Assembly (NCBI GenBank): GCA_964035545.1 | Contig: OZ037769.1 | Coordinates: forward strand, 10,671,133-10,735,132 | DNA: 64,000 nucleotides | Origin: Bugula neritina | Taxonomy: Eukaryota; Bryozoa; Gymnolaemata; Cheilostomatida; Bugulidae | Direction of reading: 5' to 3' | Part shown: piece after piece, positions 13,401 to 28,400 of the stretch | How the letters are laid out: the number at the start of each line of letters is the position of its first letter | Position numbering within the stretch: the stretch's first letter is position 1 | Notes under the pieces: model-generated | Seen by the model: the letters and a program-made list of their open reading frames with translations, nothing else | Told to the model about the DNA's origin: nothing | The model's database searches: none | Program-made: the position numbers and the translations under genes

Positions 13401-16400
13401 GTGCAGGGTGTGTATGTGTCCATATGCATAATTTGTATACAGAAATGTTTAAAAATCTTAATATATTTGCGCAAAATCCATCCAGAAAACAGTGAGGTTA
13501 GTTCAAAATACACCAAGACACGCGACAAAAACGTAACCAGAATGTTGAAATTGATCTCCTGAAACATATTGACCTAAAACTATTTGCAGATCTAATGCCT
13601 TTTCATACAATTAATGGCAAACGACTATTAGCATTAACCGATGCTCAAATATAGTTCAGACTATCACTTTATGTTAACGACTCCATTATCATGACATGTT
13701 AAACAATATTATATACTCTAACAAACCACCTTTATCTTCATAGTCTACAGCACTCCCATCTTGTATATTTGTGTCTACTTGGCCGTTAGAGAAACGGAAT
13801 GATAATTGTCCCCCATCACTAACGGGAATCGTGTCCTCTTCTTCACTCAGCCCACCATCAGTGGAATCTCCTAGAAACAAGAGTTCCCATGTTTACACTG
13901 TATGCGTATATCCACTCTATTAGCCTGGTCTTGTCAACACAATAATTATTGTAAAACAAAGTGCTGTCTAGTGCAGCACACCGGAGATAGCCAACAGAGG
14001 ATCGCTATTGCATGTGCACACGGTCACCAGCACGCAGCACACATGACTAATACTAAATGGTACCTGAGTTGTCAATGTCCGGTCTTAGGTTATTCTGAGC
14101 ATTCTCTAAATCAGCATCCACCTCTGACTAGAAGAAAATAATAAAAAGCTAATCCAAGGCATAAAACTAGTTGTTACAGAATTAGCAGAATTACTTAGGA
14201 AACAGATCATACACTGCAACATGTCAAAATATGGACAGCATGTTGAATGCATAGTGAATAACTTCTGTATATTCCCAACAGACTACACTAGAGTATGTAA
14301 TGGACCAGTCACATTACTATTACAGTCTGAATACAGTACAAATATATCATTAATATATAGTATCAGTTGACTGACAAGTCATGTAGGGTATTACTATTGA
14401 ACTATCAGCACTCAGTACTACTCACGAGTTACTAATACACAGTCACAGTATTACTAGGGAGTTATCAGTACACAGTATTACTAGGTAGTTGTATCAGTAC
14501 ACAGTATTACTAGGGAGTTATCAGCACAGGGTATTACTAGGTAGTTATCAGTGCACAGTATTACTAGGGAGTTATCAGTACACAGTATTACTAGGTAGTT
14601 ATTAGTACACAGTATTACTGGGAAGTTATCAGTACATGGTATTACTAGGTAGTTATCAGTACACAGTATTACTAGGTAGTTATCAGTACACAGTACTACT
14701 AGGAGTTATCAGTACACAGTATTACTAGGTAGTGATTAGTACACAGTATTACTAGGAAGTTGTCAGTACATGGTATTACTAGGTAGTTATCAGTACACAG
14801 TATTACTAGGGATTTATCAGCTCACTCCTAGCATAGTTTTTGCCTAAGACTCACAATCTCTGAAAGACTCGGGTGCCCAACGGAAGCCCCGTCTTCATCT
14901 TGGTGCAACTGGTAGTTTTTTCTTGATTTCTTAAATCTAAGCTGTGAGATTTTAGACCTTAATTTGCTCAATGCTTTTCGAGCTCCACTTTTCCATCTGA
15001 AAGATGGGGGTTTGGCTAAATTACCCCCATCTGTCAATAAATCTTCTGTATCCACTCCTGCAACAAAAGATATCACAATTTTAGATCAAGAAATAAAAAG
15101 TGACTCGTATCAATTTGAAAACAACTAGAAATGTATTGAGAGTTGATTTACAAACCAGAGTAATGCGTAATAGAATATTATATAATTAGAATCTAATTAA
15201 CAACTTTCACAGCAGCATCTTTGCTATTTCTGAGGCCACTGAGATTTAAAACTTGAAATTTAAATACAACGAGAACTAAGTTAGTGTAGACTGTAGAGTA
15301 TAGAAAATGACAAATTACAATTTTTTCTTTGCAAACTTAATAAATTTTAAGTGTGACCTTTGGTAATTTCACAGGTTTTATACTTTGTATTACTAGCCTC
15401 TTTTTGGGCTAATCTATAAAGATCGACCTAAAGTTTGGTGACTTGTAATACACAGCCCTAGTTGATACAGGTGAGTTTAATGTCAGTACAGTCTCATGTC
15501 ATAGTAGCATATTCCTACCAGTCTCATCGGCAATTTTAATGAAGATTTCCTCGAGGGTGGTATCACAGATCCCGTAGTCAGATATGCCGAGTTTCTCCAT
15601 GTTACTGTCCAGATCTGTGAACAGTTTGGTGAAGGCTCCAGTCTTTGTTTCTACAGCAGGATATGTCAGTCAGATAAAGAGGAGTGACAGTACAGTAGCT
15701 AATATAGTATAGTAATATAGTATAGTAATATAGTACAGCAATATAGTACAGTAATATAGTATAGTAATATAGTACAGTAATATAGTATAGTAATATAGTA
15801 CAGCAATATAGTACAGTAATATAGTATAGTAATATAGTACAGTAATATAGTATAGTAATATAGTATAGTAATATAGTACAGTAATATAGTATAGTAATAT
15901 AGTATAGTAATATAGTACAGTAATATAGTATAGTAATATAGTTCAGTAATATAGTATAGTAATATAGTACAGCAATATAGTACAGTAATATAGTATAGTA
16001 ATATAGTACAGCAATATAGTACAGTAATATAGTATAGTAATATAGTATAGTAATATAGTATAGTAATATAGTACAGCAATATAGTACAGTAATATAGTAT
16101 AGTAATATAGTATAGTAATATAGTATAGTAATATAGTATAGCAATATAGTACAGTAATACAGTAACATAGTACAGTAATATAGTAGAGTAATATAGTACA
16201 GTAATATAATATAGTATTATAGTATAGCATTATAGTACATTAATATAGTACAGTAATATAGTACAGTAATATAGTATAGTAACATAGTATAGCAATATAG
16301 TATAGTAATATAGTATAGTAATATAGTACAGTAATATAGTACAGTAATATAGTATAGTAATATAGTATAGTAATATAGTACAGTAATATAGTATAGTAAT

Positions 16401-19400
16401 ATAGTATAGTATTATAGCACAGTAACATAGTACAGTAATATAGTATAGTAATATAGTATAGTAATATAGTACAGTAATATAGTACAGTAATATAGTACAG
16501 TAATATAGTACAGTAATATAGTACAGTAATATAGTATAGTAATATAGTATAGTAATATAGTACAGTAATATAGTATAGTAATATAGTATAGTAACATAGT
16601 ATAGTAATATAGTACAGTAATATAGTATAGTATTATAGCACAGTAATATAGTACAGTAATATAGTACAGTAATATAGTACAGTAATATAGTATAGTAATA
16701 TAGTATAGTAATATAGTACAGTAATATAGTACAGTAATATAGTATAGCAGTATAGTACAGTAATATAGTACAGTAATATAGTATAGCAGTATAGTACAGT
16801 AATATAGTACAGTAATATAGTATAGTAACATAGTATAGCAATATAGTATAGTAATATAGTATAGTAATATAGTACAGTAATATAGTACAGTAATATAGTA
16901 TAGTAATATAGTACAGCAATATAGTATAGTAATATAGTATAGCAGTATAGTACAGTAATATAGTATAGTAATATAGTATAGTAATATAGTAGAGTAATAT
17001 AGTACAGTAATATAGTATAGTAATATAGTACAGTAATATAGTACAGTAATATAGTATAGCAGTATAGTACAGTAATATAGTATAGTAATATAGTATAGTA
17101 ATATAGTACAGTAATATAGTACAGTAATATAGTATAGCAGTATAGTACAGTAATATAGTACAGTAATATAATATAGCAGTATAGTACAGTAATATAGTAC
17201 AGTAATATAGTATAGTAACATAGTATAGCAATATAGTATAGTAATATAGTATAGTAATATAGTACAGTAATATAGTACAGTAATATAGTATAGTAATATA
17301 GTACAGTAATATAGTACAGCAATATAGTATAGTAATATAGCATAGCAGTATAGTACAGTAATATAGTACAGTAATATAGTATAGTAACATAGTATAGTAA
17401 TATAGTACAGTAATATAGTATAGTAATATAGTACAGCAATATAGTACAGTAATATAGTATAGTAATATAGTATAGTAATATAGTACAGTAATATAGTACA
17501 GTAATATAGTACAGTAATATAGTATAGCAATATAGTACACTAAGTACAGTAATCAGCTAAAGTAGAGAATAGTTATATTTGCTGGTTTCCAGTCTATAGC
17601 CAGAAAACCTACCTTCAGATGGAAGTTGGAAGACCATCTCCTGACCCGCACAGTCCATTAGGACTGAACCTGGCACTCGACTAGTAACAAAACCTTCTAT
17701 CTCTTTCTCTAAAGACTGTGCAGCTTGCTCATTCTCAGCCCTCACCAATGTGAGGTAATACCTACATCAGCAGAGCTCACTCATTGAACTAACAACCTTC
17801 CACGTAATATGTAATACAATATTTCAACACCGTTAATTATATGGAAATGGTAAAACACAAGTTAGCTATGACTACGAGTTAACAATTAAGCACAGTAACT
17901 GCTACAATAGAGCACCAGTCTTGGTAGTATCTGTGTTGCTGAGTCTTGAGTCACCCTGGAGCTAGTTCTGGCACCAGTTGAACCATATGTTCTCCCAGAA
18001 TAAGCTAGCTCTTACTATAGTCTATACCAGGGCTGTCCAACATGTGGCCCCAGCTTACATTTGTGTGGCCCTCAAAGGTATAACAGATTTTTCACACATA
18101 TATATGAATTAGAGTGGGAAAACCACCTTTTAAATGTCTTATTTTTACATATGCTAAAAACAAGCATCCTTCAGTGATTATTGGGACCACATTGTGTAAT
18201 GATTCATAGAAATTTTAAATAAAGTTATTTGAAAATTACTTTTGCTGTGGCCCCCAGTCTAAGCTAAATTTTACAATGTGGCCCTCGCCATGAAATATTC
18301 CATTTTTCCATTTTAGTGGCCCTTGTCCTAAAAGGCTGGACACCCCTGGTCTATACTATAGACTAGCAGTATATTAAAGTATAATATAAATAGACTAGCA
18401 GTATATCAAAGTATAATATAAGTAGACTAGCAGTATATTAAAGTATAATATAAGTAGACTAGCAGTATATTAAAGTATACTATAAATAGACTAGCAGTAT
18501 ATTAAAGTATACTATAAATAGACTAGCAGTATATTAAAGTATAATATAAATAGACTAGCAGTATATTAAAGTATACTATAAATAGACTAGCAGTATATTA
18601 AAGTATACTATAAATAGACTAGCAGTATATTAAAGTATAATATAAATAAACTAGTGGTATATTAAAGTGTACTATAAGTAGACTAGCAGTATATTAAAGT
18701 ATAATATAAGTGTGCTAGTGGCATACCCATTGCCATGGAGCCCTTTGAGGTAAAGACTAGAGCCAGCACAGCACAGTTTCCCCTGACTGATAATGGCTAT
18801 CCTGTCACCAAGAAAGTCTGCTTCATCCATGTGATGAGTAGAGAGGAGAATTGTCCTCCCCTGTTTAAACTTGAGTAGCAACTCCCAGATCTAGTAATGT
18901 ACAAGATATACAATATAATATATGAAATATATGCAACAAATATAAAGTACGAGTATATAATGTATACAATATGTAAAATGTAAATATTGTCTAATATTAT
19001 ATGCAAGGTATAATATATTCAATGTACGTATATAGTGTGTATAATGTACAGCAGAAGTGAACAGATTGCAACAGCATTGGAAAATCTCAAAGACAAAACA
19101 GCATGTAATGAATGCATAGTCCTTATGAGAGAGATAGATACTATATTCCCTTGGACAGAAACGTTTTGCTGTACTCATAGAAGAGCGTGGAATAAGTTGA
19201 AACAGGAAATTATTGTTTAGGCATCATATTAGGGTTATATTATATTGGACCATGTTTAAATTTATAAGCTCTGTGAACTCTGTCTCTTAATAGTTGGGTG
19301 AGTTCTTCTATGAGTGAAGCACTGTTAATGGTGAGAGATAGGAAATGGCAAGCTGGGACCACAGCAGATCTAGCACTGATTATGTTAAAAATAAGACCTG

Positions 19401-22400
19401 GATCTGGCTTACAGGTTGTTTTGTGTGCACCTCTCTCCAAACACCCACCTGTCTCCAAACACCCACCTGTCTCCTGGAGTAGGGATCCACGCCAGCTGTC
19501 GGCTCATCAAGAATCACACATTTAGAGCCTCCAACAAACGCACACATAACGGACAACTTCCTCTTCATTCCACCTGCAATTAAATACATCTATCACATTA
19601 CATTACATTACATTACATACAGTAGCACACACCATGAGAATAGACCGGAGTTACTGGGTTTTCCGATTCACAACACAGTATGGAGTGTAGTGATGAGTCA
19701 AGCGCTACTTGAGTATACACTTAGTGTGAGGACACAGACGGATTTCCGCATGCGGATTCAAATTCGTGAAAATCCTTTGCGGGAACAACCTACTACATAC
19801 AGTGCGTTGTCTGTGGAAAGCAAAAATTTACTAGCTAATAATATTTGTGTTTAACTTTACTGTTCACCTACAGGCTATTGTTTCTATAGCTACACATTTT
19901 GCTTTGCAGCAAGATGATGACTTTAGATTAAACACAGAAGATGAAAACACCGAATCACTAGAAAGTAAACCTGAACTTGACATTAGAAGTGTGCTTACTA
20001 AATGGCAACTAGCCAATTAAATTAAATTCACACCAACTTTCTGCACTGGCCGCACAAAATCCAACTTAAATCCGCACACAACAGCCATTTCTTGCCCATG
20101 TGAATTTTCTACTCGCTATTTGGGAGAGCTGTATCGCAGTTATGAAAAGATAACTCCGAAGATATACATGAAACCTCTACCACACTACGCACCAGATAAA
20201 GACTTGGCGCGAGCATTCTTCTTGGGCATCATGCCAGTAGCCAGTAACATGTTCATCATCTCCTCTTCCGCCTGCTTGTAGCTGAGTCCTTTGAGCTGCC
20301 CGTAGAACAGGATGTGCTCCGAGACGGTCAGCATGTCATACAAGACGTTGAACTGGGGACAGAAACCCATCGACTTCCTCACTTCATCCAGATCTTGCCT
20401 GTTGAAACGGCAGTGGAATCATCAGAGTAAGTAGAGGAAATATAGTGTAGCTGTGAGACTAGGATTAAAGTAGTGCAGAGAGGAAGTGAAGTGACAGAAG
20501 AGTTACAGTGTGGTAGTGGTTGAAAGATAGACCAGATGATTAGGAAAACAGTTATCTTTTTTATGCACATATTTCTGGTATGCAGCTACTCTTTAGAAAG
20601 AAGGCAGGTGTGAGATGTCAACATAATGCTGATGAAATGCACAACACAAAGTCGCCTGCTATTGCAGACCCTCAACATCAAACTGAATTCATCTCCCAGA
20701 TTGTTGAATTAGATGGTGAATACTTGATATATGAAGATAGTCAAAAACAGTGACTGAGTATATAGCATGTAGTATGCAATATAATGGACTCAGTATGTAG
20801 TATATACTATATAGCATGTATTGTTTAGTATATATAAAACCTAGTATATATCATGTGGTGTATAGCATGTGGTGTATAGCATGTGGTGTATAGCATATAG
20901 TGTATAGCATACAGTATACAGCATATAGTACACAGCATATAGTGTATAATATATAGCATATAGTGTATAGTACGTAACATGTAGCATATAGTACATAGAG
21001 CAATACCTGATGTCCTTATCATACACATACGCTGTACCACTGGTTGGAGGAAACAGGCCACAGAGAATACTCATAGTAGTTGTCTTCCCAGCTCCATTAT
21101 GACCCAGGAAGGATGTTATCTGGTCCTCATAGAAATTGAGAGACAGATTGTCCACAGCCAGCTAAAACATACAAATATGATGAGAGTCTTTGTTTGGGGA
21201 GCAGCCAGTGGTCTATTGGTTAGAGCGCTGACTTAGTTAACACAAAGTCAGCGCTTCAAATTTAGATACAGATACATGGTAATGTTAGGAAGGGCATTCA
21301 GTCGTAACTGCCCCTTTGCCACAATGGTAAAAAAGTCCTTAGCCTGCCTAAAAAACCCTTTTTCAGGGGTTTTTACAAGGATAGCGACTATAAGCCTACA
21401 GGAGGCTTTTCTGCATTAAACAATGCAATGACTGTTCTCAATGCACCAGCTCCTTCATGATAACGAATGAATTGCTACTACACACACCCACAATATAATA
21501 AACAGCTCTTATGCACCTTTTTACCAGCTGAGTAAACTTTCCTAAGGTTCTGCAGCTTAACCCCAAGTTTCAGATGTGTCGGTTCGGCTTCGCACTGAAC
21601 ATTTTCTACAGAGTTGCTCCCTGGTTGGTCAGGTGTGTTGTGTGCAGCTGCATTACTACCGCACCAGAAAGATCTACAGAATCACAAGTGTGTATGTGTA
21701 TATATACGCATGTATGTACTTACGCAATATATGCATTTCCATATGCACGTACACATGCATATATGTATGTATATGTGCATGTATGTATATTTTTACTTAA
21801 TAAATCTGTTGTTTATAACAAATTTATGTTCAGCTTCTTCTGTAGTTTTATGCAAGTAGTGTAGAAAAGTTATAAAAATTGGCTGATACCACAAATCATT
21901 ACTATAAGCCCTAAGGTTTATCCCATTGCTAGCAATCTTAGTAGATGTATTTGTGTTCCCAGTACCCATTGCTAGCAATCTTAGTAGATGTATTTGTGTT
22001 CCCAGTAAAACATGCCTTTCCATGACTCATGACTCATGGCTGCCAAATGGATACACCTGCCTGTACTATACTTACTTGGTGAAAGGAAAGTAGAACGGCT
22101 TAGGCATGCCGTATTTCCCAGGAAACACGTGCTCTTTATACCAAGCAATGAGGCAGTAAAGAATTCCGTCCAGAAACAGCATGCCAATACACTTAGACAG
22201 ACTGTATGTGTCATCAGGAAGAGGGCTGAAAGAGTATATTCTTTAGAGTTGTGGCCGACTTTACATTGTTAGTAGTACAATAATAGTCTTAGTAAAGGCA
22301 AGACTTTCGCAGGCATAGCATAAATTCACTAACCTTTTAGATATGTTGTCCCATTGAATGCCCACTCCCTGCTCTTCGTATCGAGCCACGTACGTGGTGC

Positions 22401-25400
22401 CCAGACCAAATGCAACGGGTGAGAGAAGACAGGCTATCCCCTTCATCCAACCAGTCATCATTTGTTCATATTGATGCACAACAGCATAGGGGAGGTAGAG
22501 AGTGAAATAGAATATAGCTCCACAGCATGCAGCCAAATTAGCTTTCGTGAAAAACACGCTGAACATAAACGCTAAAAATAAAAACAAACTCTAGCTGCAA
22601 AGAGTTTTCAAGAGAACTGAGTTGGCTAATGTTGATATTTCACAGGGAAGTGGAGACAACGGTTTATAAAGCTAAACAGGGTAGGAAATTAAATTAAATA
22701 ATACGAAATAAAAAGAGCAAAAATATTGAATTGTAAAATATGCATATTACTTAGCACACTAGCTCAATAAATTATTAAAGGTGAGCAACAAGATGGGAAC
22801 TTACTCACTCAATCACTCACTCACTCACTCACTCACTCACTCACTCACTCACTCACTCACTCACTCACTCACTCACTCACTCACTCACTCACTCACTCAC
22901 TCACTCACTCACTCACTCACTCACTCACTCACTCACTCACTCACTCACTCACTCACTCACTCACTCACTCACTCACTCACTCACTCACTCACTCACTCAC
23001 TCACTCACTCACTCACTCACTCACTCACTCACTCACTCACTCACTCACTCACTCACTCACTCACTCACTCACTCACTCACTCACTCACTCACTCACTCAC
23101 TCACTCACTCACTCACTCACTCACTCACTCACTCACTCACTCACTCACTCACTCACTCACTCACTCACTCACTCACTCACTCACTCACTCACTCACTCAC
23201 TCACTCACTCACTCACTCACTCACTCACTCACTCACTCACTCACTCACTCACTCACTCACTCACTCACTCACTCACTCACTCACTCACTCACTCACTCAC
23301 TCACTCACTCACTCACTCACTCACTCACTCACTCACTCACTCACTCACTCACTCACTCACTCACTCACTCACTCACTCACTCACTCACTCACTCACTCAC
23401 TCACTCACTCACTCACTCACTCACTCACTCACTCACTCACTCACTCACTCACTCACTCACTCACTCACTCACTCACTCACTCACTCACTCACTCACTCAC
23501 TCACTCACTCACTCACTCACTCACTCACTCACTCACTCACTCACTCACTCACTCACTCACTCACTCACTCACTCACTCACTCACTCACTCACTCACTCAC
23601 TCACTCACTCACTCACTCACTCACTCACTCACTCACTCACTCACTCACTCACTCACTCACTCACTCACTCACTCACTCACTCACTCACTCACTCACTCAC
23701 TCACTCACTCACTCACTCACTCACTCACTCACTCACACCACTCACTCACTCACTCACTCACTCACTCACTCACTCACTCACTCACTCACTCACTCACTCA
23801 CTCACTCACTCACTCACTCACTCACTCACTCACTCACTCACTCACTCACTCACTCACTCACTCACTCACTCACTCACTCACTCACTCACTCACTCACTCA
23901 CTCACTCACTCACTCACTCACTCACTCACTCACTCACTCACTCACTCACTCACTCACTCACTCACTCACTCACTCACTCACTCACTCACTCACTCACTCA
24001 CTCACTCACTCACTCACTCACTCACTCACTCACTCACTCACTCACTCACTCACTCACTCACTCACTCACTCACTCACTCACTCACTCACTCACTCACTCA
24101 CTCACTCACTCACTCACTCACTCACTCACTCACTCACTCACTCACTCACTCACTCACTCACTCACTCACTCACTCACTCACTCACTCACTCACTCACTCA
24201 CTCACTCACTCACTCACTCACTCACTCACTCACTCACTCACTCACTCACTCACTCACTCACTCACTCACTCACTCACTCACTCACTCACTCACTCACTCA
24301 CTCACTCACTCACTCACTCACTCACTCACTCACTCACTCACTCACTCACTCACTCACTCACTCACTCACTCACTCACTCACTCACTCACTCACTCACTCA
24401 CTCACTCACTCACTCACTCACTCACTCACTCACTCACTCACTCACTCACTCACTCACTCACTCACTCACTCACTCACTCACTCACTCACTCACTCACTCA
24501 CTCACTCACTCACTCACTCACTCACTCACTCACTCACTCACTCACTCACTCACTCACTCACTCACTCACTCACTCACTCACTCACTCACTCACTCACTCA
24601 CTCACTCACTCACTCACTCACTCACTCACTCACTCACTCACTCACTCACTCACTCACTCACTCACTCACTCACTCACTCACTCACTCACTCACTCACTCA
24701 CTCACTCACTCACTCACTCACTCACTCACTCACTCACTCACTCACTCACTCACTCACTCACTCACTCACTCACTCACTCACTCACTCACTCACTCACTCA
24801 CTCACTCACTCACTCACTCACTCACTCACTCACTCACTCACTCACTCACTCACTCACTCACTCACTCACTCACTCACTCACTCACTCACTCACTCACTCA
24901 CTCACTCACTCACTCACTCACTCACTCACTCACTCACTCACTCACTCACTCACTCACTCACTCACTCACTCACTCACTCACTCACTCACTCACTCACTCA
25001 CTCACTCACTCACTCACTCACTCACTCACTCACTCACTCACTCACTCACTCACTCACTCACTCACTCACTCACTCACTCACTCACTCACTCACTCACTCA
25101 CTCACTCACTCACCACTCACTCACTCACTCACTCACTCACTCACTCACTCACTCACTCACTCACTCACTCACTCACACTCACCTCACTCACTCACTCACT
25201 CACACACTCACTCACTCACACACCACCACACACCCACTCACTCACTCCCACTCACTCACACCACACACTCACTCACCCACCACTCACTCACCCACACCAC
25301 TCACTCACTCACTCACTCACTCACTCACTCACTCACCACTCACCACTCACTCACTCACACCCACCACTCACCCACTCACTCACACACCACCACTCACTCA

Positions 25401-28400
25401 CCACTCACACACACACCACCACCACCACCACTCACCACCACACACCACTCACACCCACTCACTCACTCACCCACACTCACTCACACACCACCACTCACTC
25501 ACTCACTCACCACACACTCACTCACACACTCACTCACCACCACCACTCACTCACTCACTCACCACCACTCACACACACACTCACCACTCACTCACACACT
25601 CACTCACACACTCACTCACACACTCACTCACACCACTCACTCACCACACCTCACTCACTCACTCACTCACTCACCCACCACTCACTCACTCACTCACTCA
25701 CACACACTCACCCACCACTCACTCACTCACCTCACTCACCCACCACTCACTCACTCACTCACCACTCACTCACTCACTCACTCACTCACTCACACCACTC
25801 ACTCACTCACTCACTCACCACTCACTCACACACTCACACACACACACCACTCACACACTCACCCACCACACCCACCACACACCACACTCACTCACCACCA
25901 CTCACTCACACCACTCACTCACTCACTCACACACCACTCACTCACTCACTCACTCACTCACTCACTCACTCACTCACTCACTCACTCACTCACTCACTCA
26001 CTCACTCACTCACTCACTCACTCACTCACTCACTCACTCACTCACTCACTCACTCACTCACTCACTCACTCACTCACTCACTCACTCACTCACTCACTCA
26101 CTCACTCACTCACTCACTCACTCACTCACTCACTCACTCACTCACTCACTCACTCACTCACTCACTCACTCACTCACTCACTCACTCACTCACTCACTCA
26201 CTCACTCACTCACTCACTCACTCACTCACTCACTCACTCACTCACTCACTCACTCACTCACTCACTCACTCACTCACTCACTCACTCACTCACTCACTCA
26301 CTCACTCACTCACTCACTCACTCACTCACTCACTCACTCACTCACTCACTCACTCACTCACTCACTCACTCACTCACTCACTCACTCACTCACTCACTCA
26401 CTCACTCACTCACTCACTCACTCACTCACTCACTCACTCACTCACTCACTCACTCACTCACTCACTCACTCACTCACTCACTCACTCACTCACTCACTCA
26501 CTCACTCACTCACTCACTCACTCACTCACTCACTCACTCACTCACTCACTCACTCACTCACTCACTCACTCACTCACTCACTCACTCACTCACTCACTCA
26601 CTCACTCACTCACTCACTCACTCACTCACTCACTCACTCACTCACTCACTCACTCACTCACTCACTCACTCACTCACTCACTCACTCACTCACTCACTCA
26701 CTCACTCACTCACTCACTCACTCACTCACTCACTCACTCACTCACTCACTCACTCACTCACTCACTCACTCACTCACTCACTCACTCACTCACTCACTCA
26801 CTCACTCACTCACTCACTCACTCACTCACTCACTCACTCACTCACTCACTCACTCACTCACTCACTCACTCACTCACTCACTCACTCACTCACTCACTCA
26901 CTCACTCACTCACTCACTCACTCACTCACTCACTCACTCACTCACTCACTCACTCACTCACTCACTCACTCACTCACTCACTCACTCACTCACTCACTCA
27001 CTCACTCACTCACTCACTCACTCACTCACTCACTCACTCACTCACTCACTCACTCACTCACTCACTCACTCACTCACTCACTCACTCACTCACTCACTCA
27101 CTCACTCACTCACTCACTCACTCACTCACTCACTCACTCACTCACTCACTCACTCACTCACTCACTCACTCACTCACTCACTCACTCACTCACTCACTCA
27201 CTCACTCACTCACTCACTCACTCACTCACTCACTCACTCACTCACTCACTCACTCACTCACTCACTCACTCACTCACTCACTCACTCACTCACTCACTCA
27301 CTCACTCACTCACTCACTCACTCACTCACTCACTCACTCACTCACTCACTCACTCACTCACTCACTCACTCACTCACTCACTCACTCACTCACTCACTCA
27401 CTCACTCACTCACTCACTCACTCACTCACTCACTCACTCACTCACTCACTCACTCACTCACTCACTCACTCACTCACTCACTCACTCACTCACTCACTCA
27501 CTCACTCACTCACTCACTCACTCACTCACTCACTCACTCACTCACTCACTCACTCACTCACTCACTCACTCACTCACTCACTCACTCACTCACTCACTCA
27601 CTCACTCACTCACTCACTCACTCACTCACTCACTCACTCACTCACTCACTCACTCACTCACTCACTCACTCACTCACTCACTCACTCACTCACTCACTCA
27701 CTCACTCACTCACTCACTCACTCACTCACTCACTCACTCACTCACTCACTCACTCACTCACTCACTCACTCACTCACTCACTCACTCACTCACTCACTCA
27801 CTCACTCACTCACTCACTCACTCACTCACTCACTCACTCACTCACTCACTCACTCACTCACTCACTCACTCACTCACTCACTCACTCACTCACTCACTCA
27901 CTCACTCACTCACTCACTCACTCACTCACTCACTCACTCACTCACTCACTCACTCACTCACTCACTCACTCACTCACTCACTCACTCACTCACTCACTCA
28001 CTCACTCACTCACTCACTCACTCACTCACTCACTCACTCACTCACTCACTCACTCACTCACTCACTCACTCACTCACTCACTCACTCACTCACTCACTCA
28101 CTCACTCACTCACTCACTTACACACACTATCTCGCTCAAGGTGATAAAGAATATGTGATTCTGGTCACAGTACCTTGCCCGGTGGTAGCAAACGAGAAGG
28201 CAAAAAGCAGGAGCCCCATAATGGAAGGATCTGAATGCTGCAGGATCTTAGCATGTTTGAAGATGACGCAAAGGAAGAAGATACTTGGAGCAATAAGAAC
28301 GATGCTGACAGTGTACCAGGCTACCCAATGTATGCCATTTGTCAGCCCCATTATCTTCATTTGCTCCTTCAGTCTTTCCTATCACATAGCAAAAGCATTT

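Noticed and set aside
16230-17540. 436-codon and overlapping 372/268-codon frames on the minus strand
   Set aside because: All three frames are open because the 13-bp unit contains no stop. There is no sequence beyond the repeat.
22781-28144. 1,787-codon open frame (LTHS repeats) on the plus strand
   Set aside because: It is simply the (TCAC)n array, which lacks stops by composition and sits in an ABCA intron.
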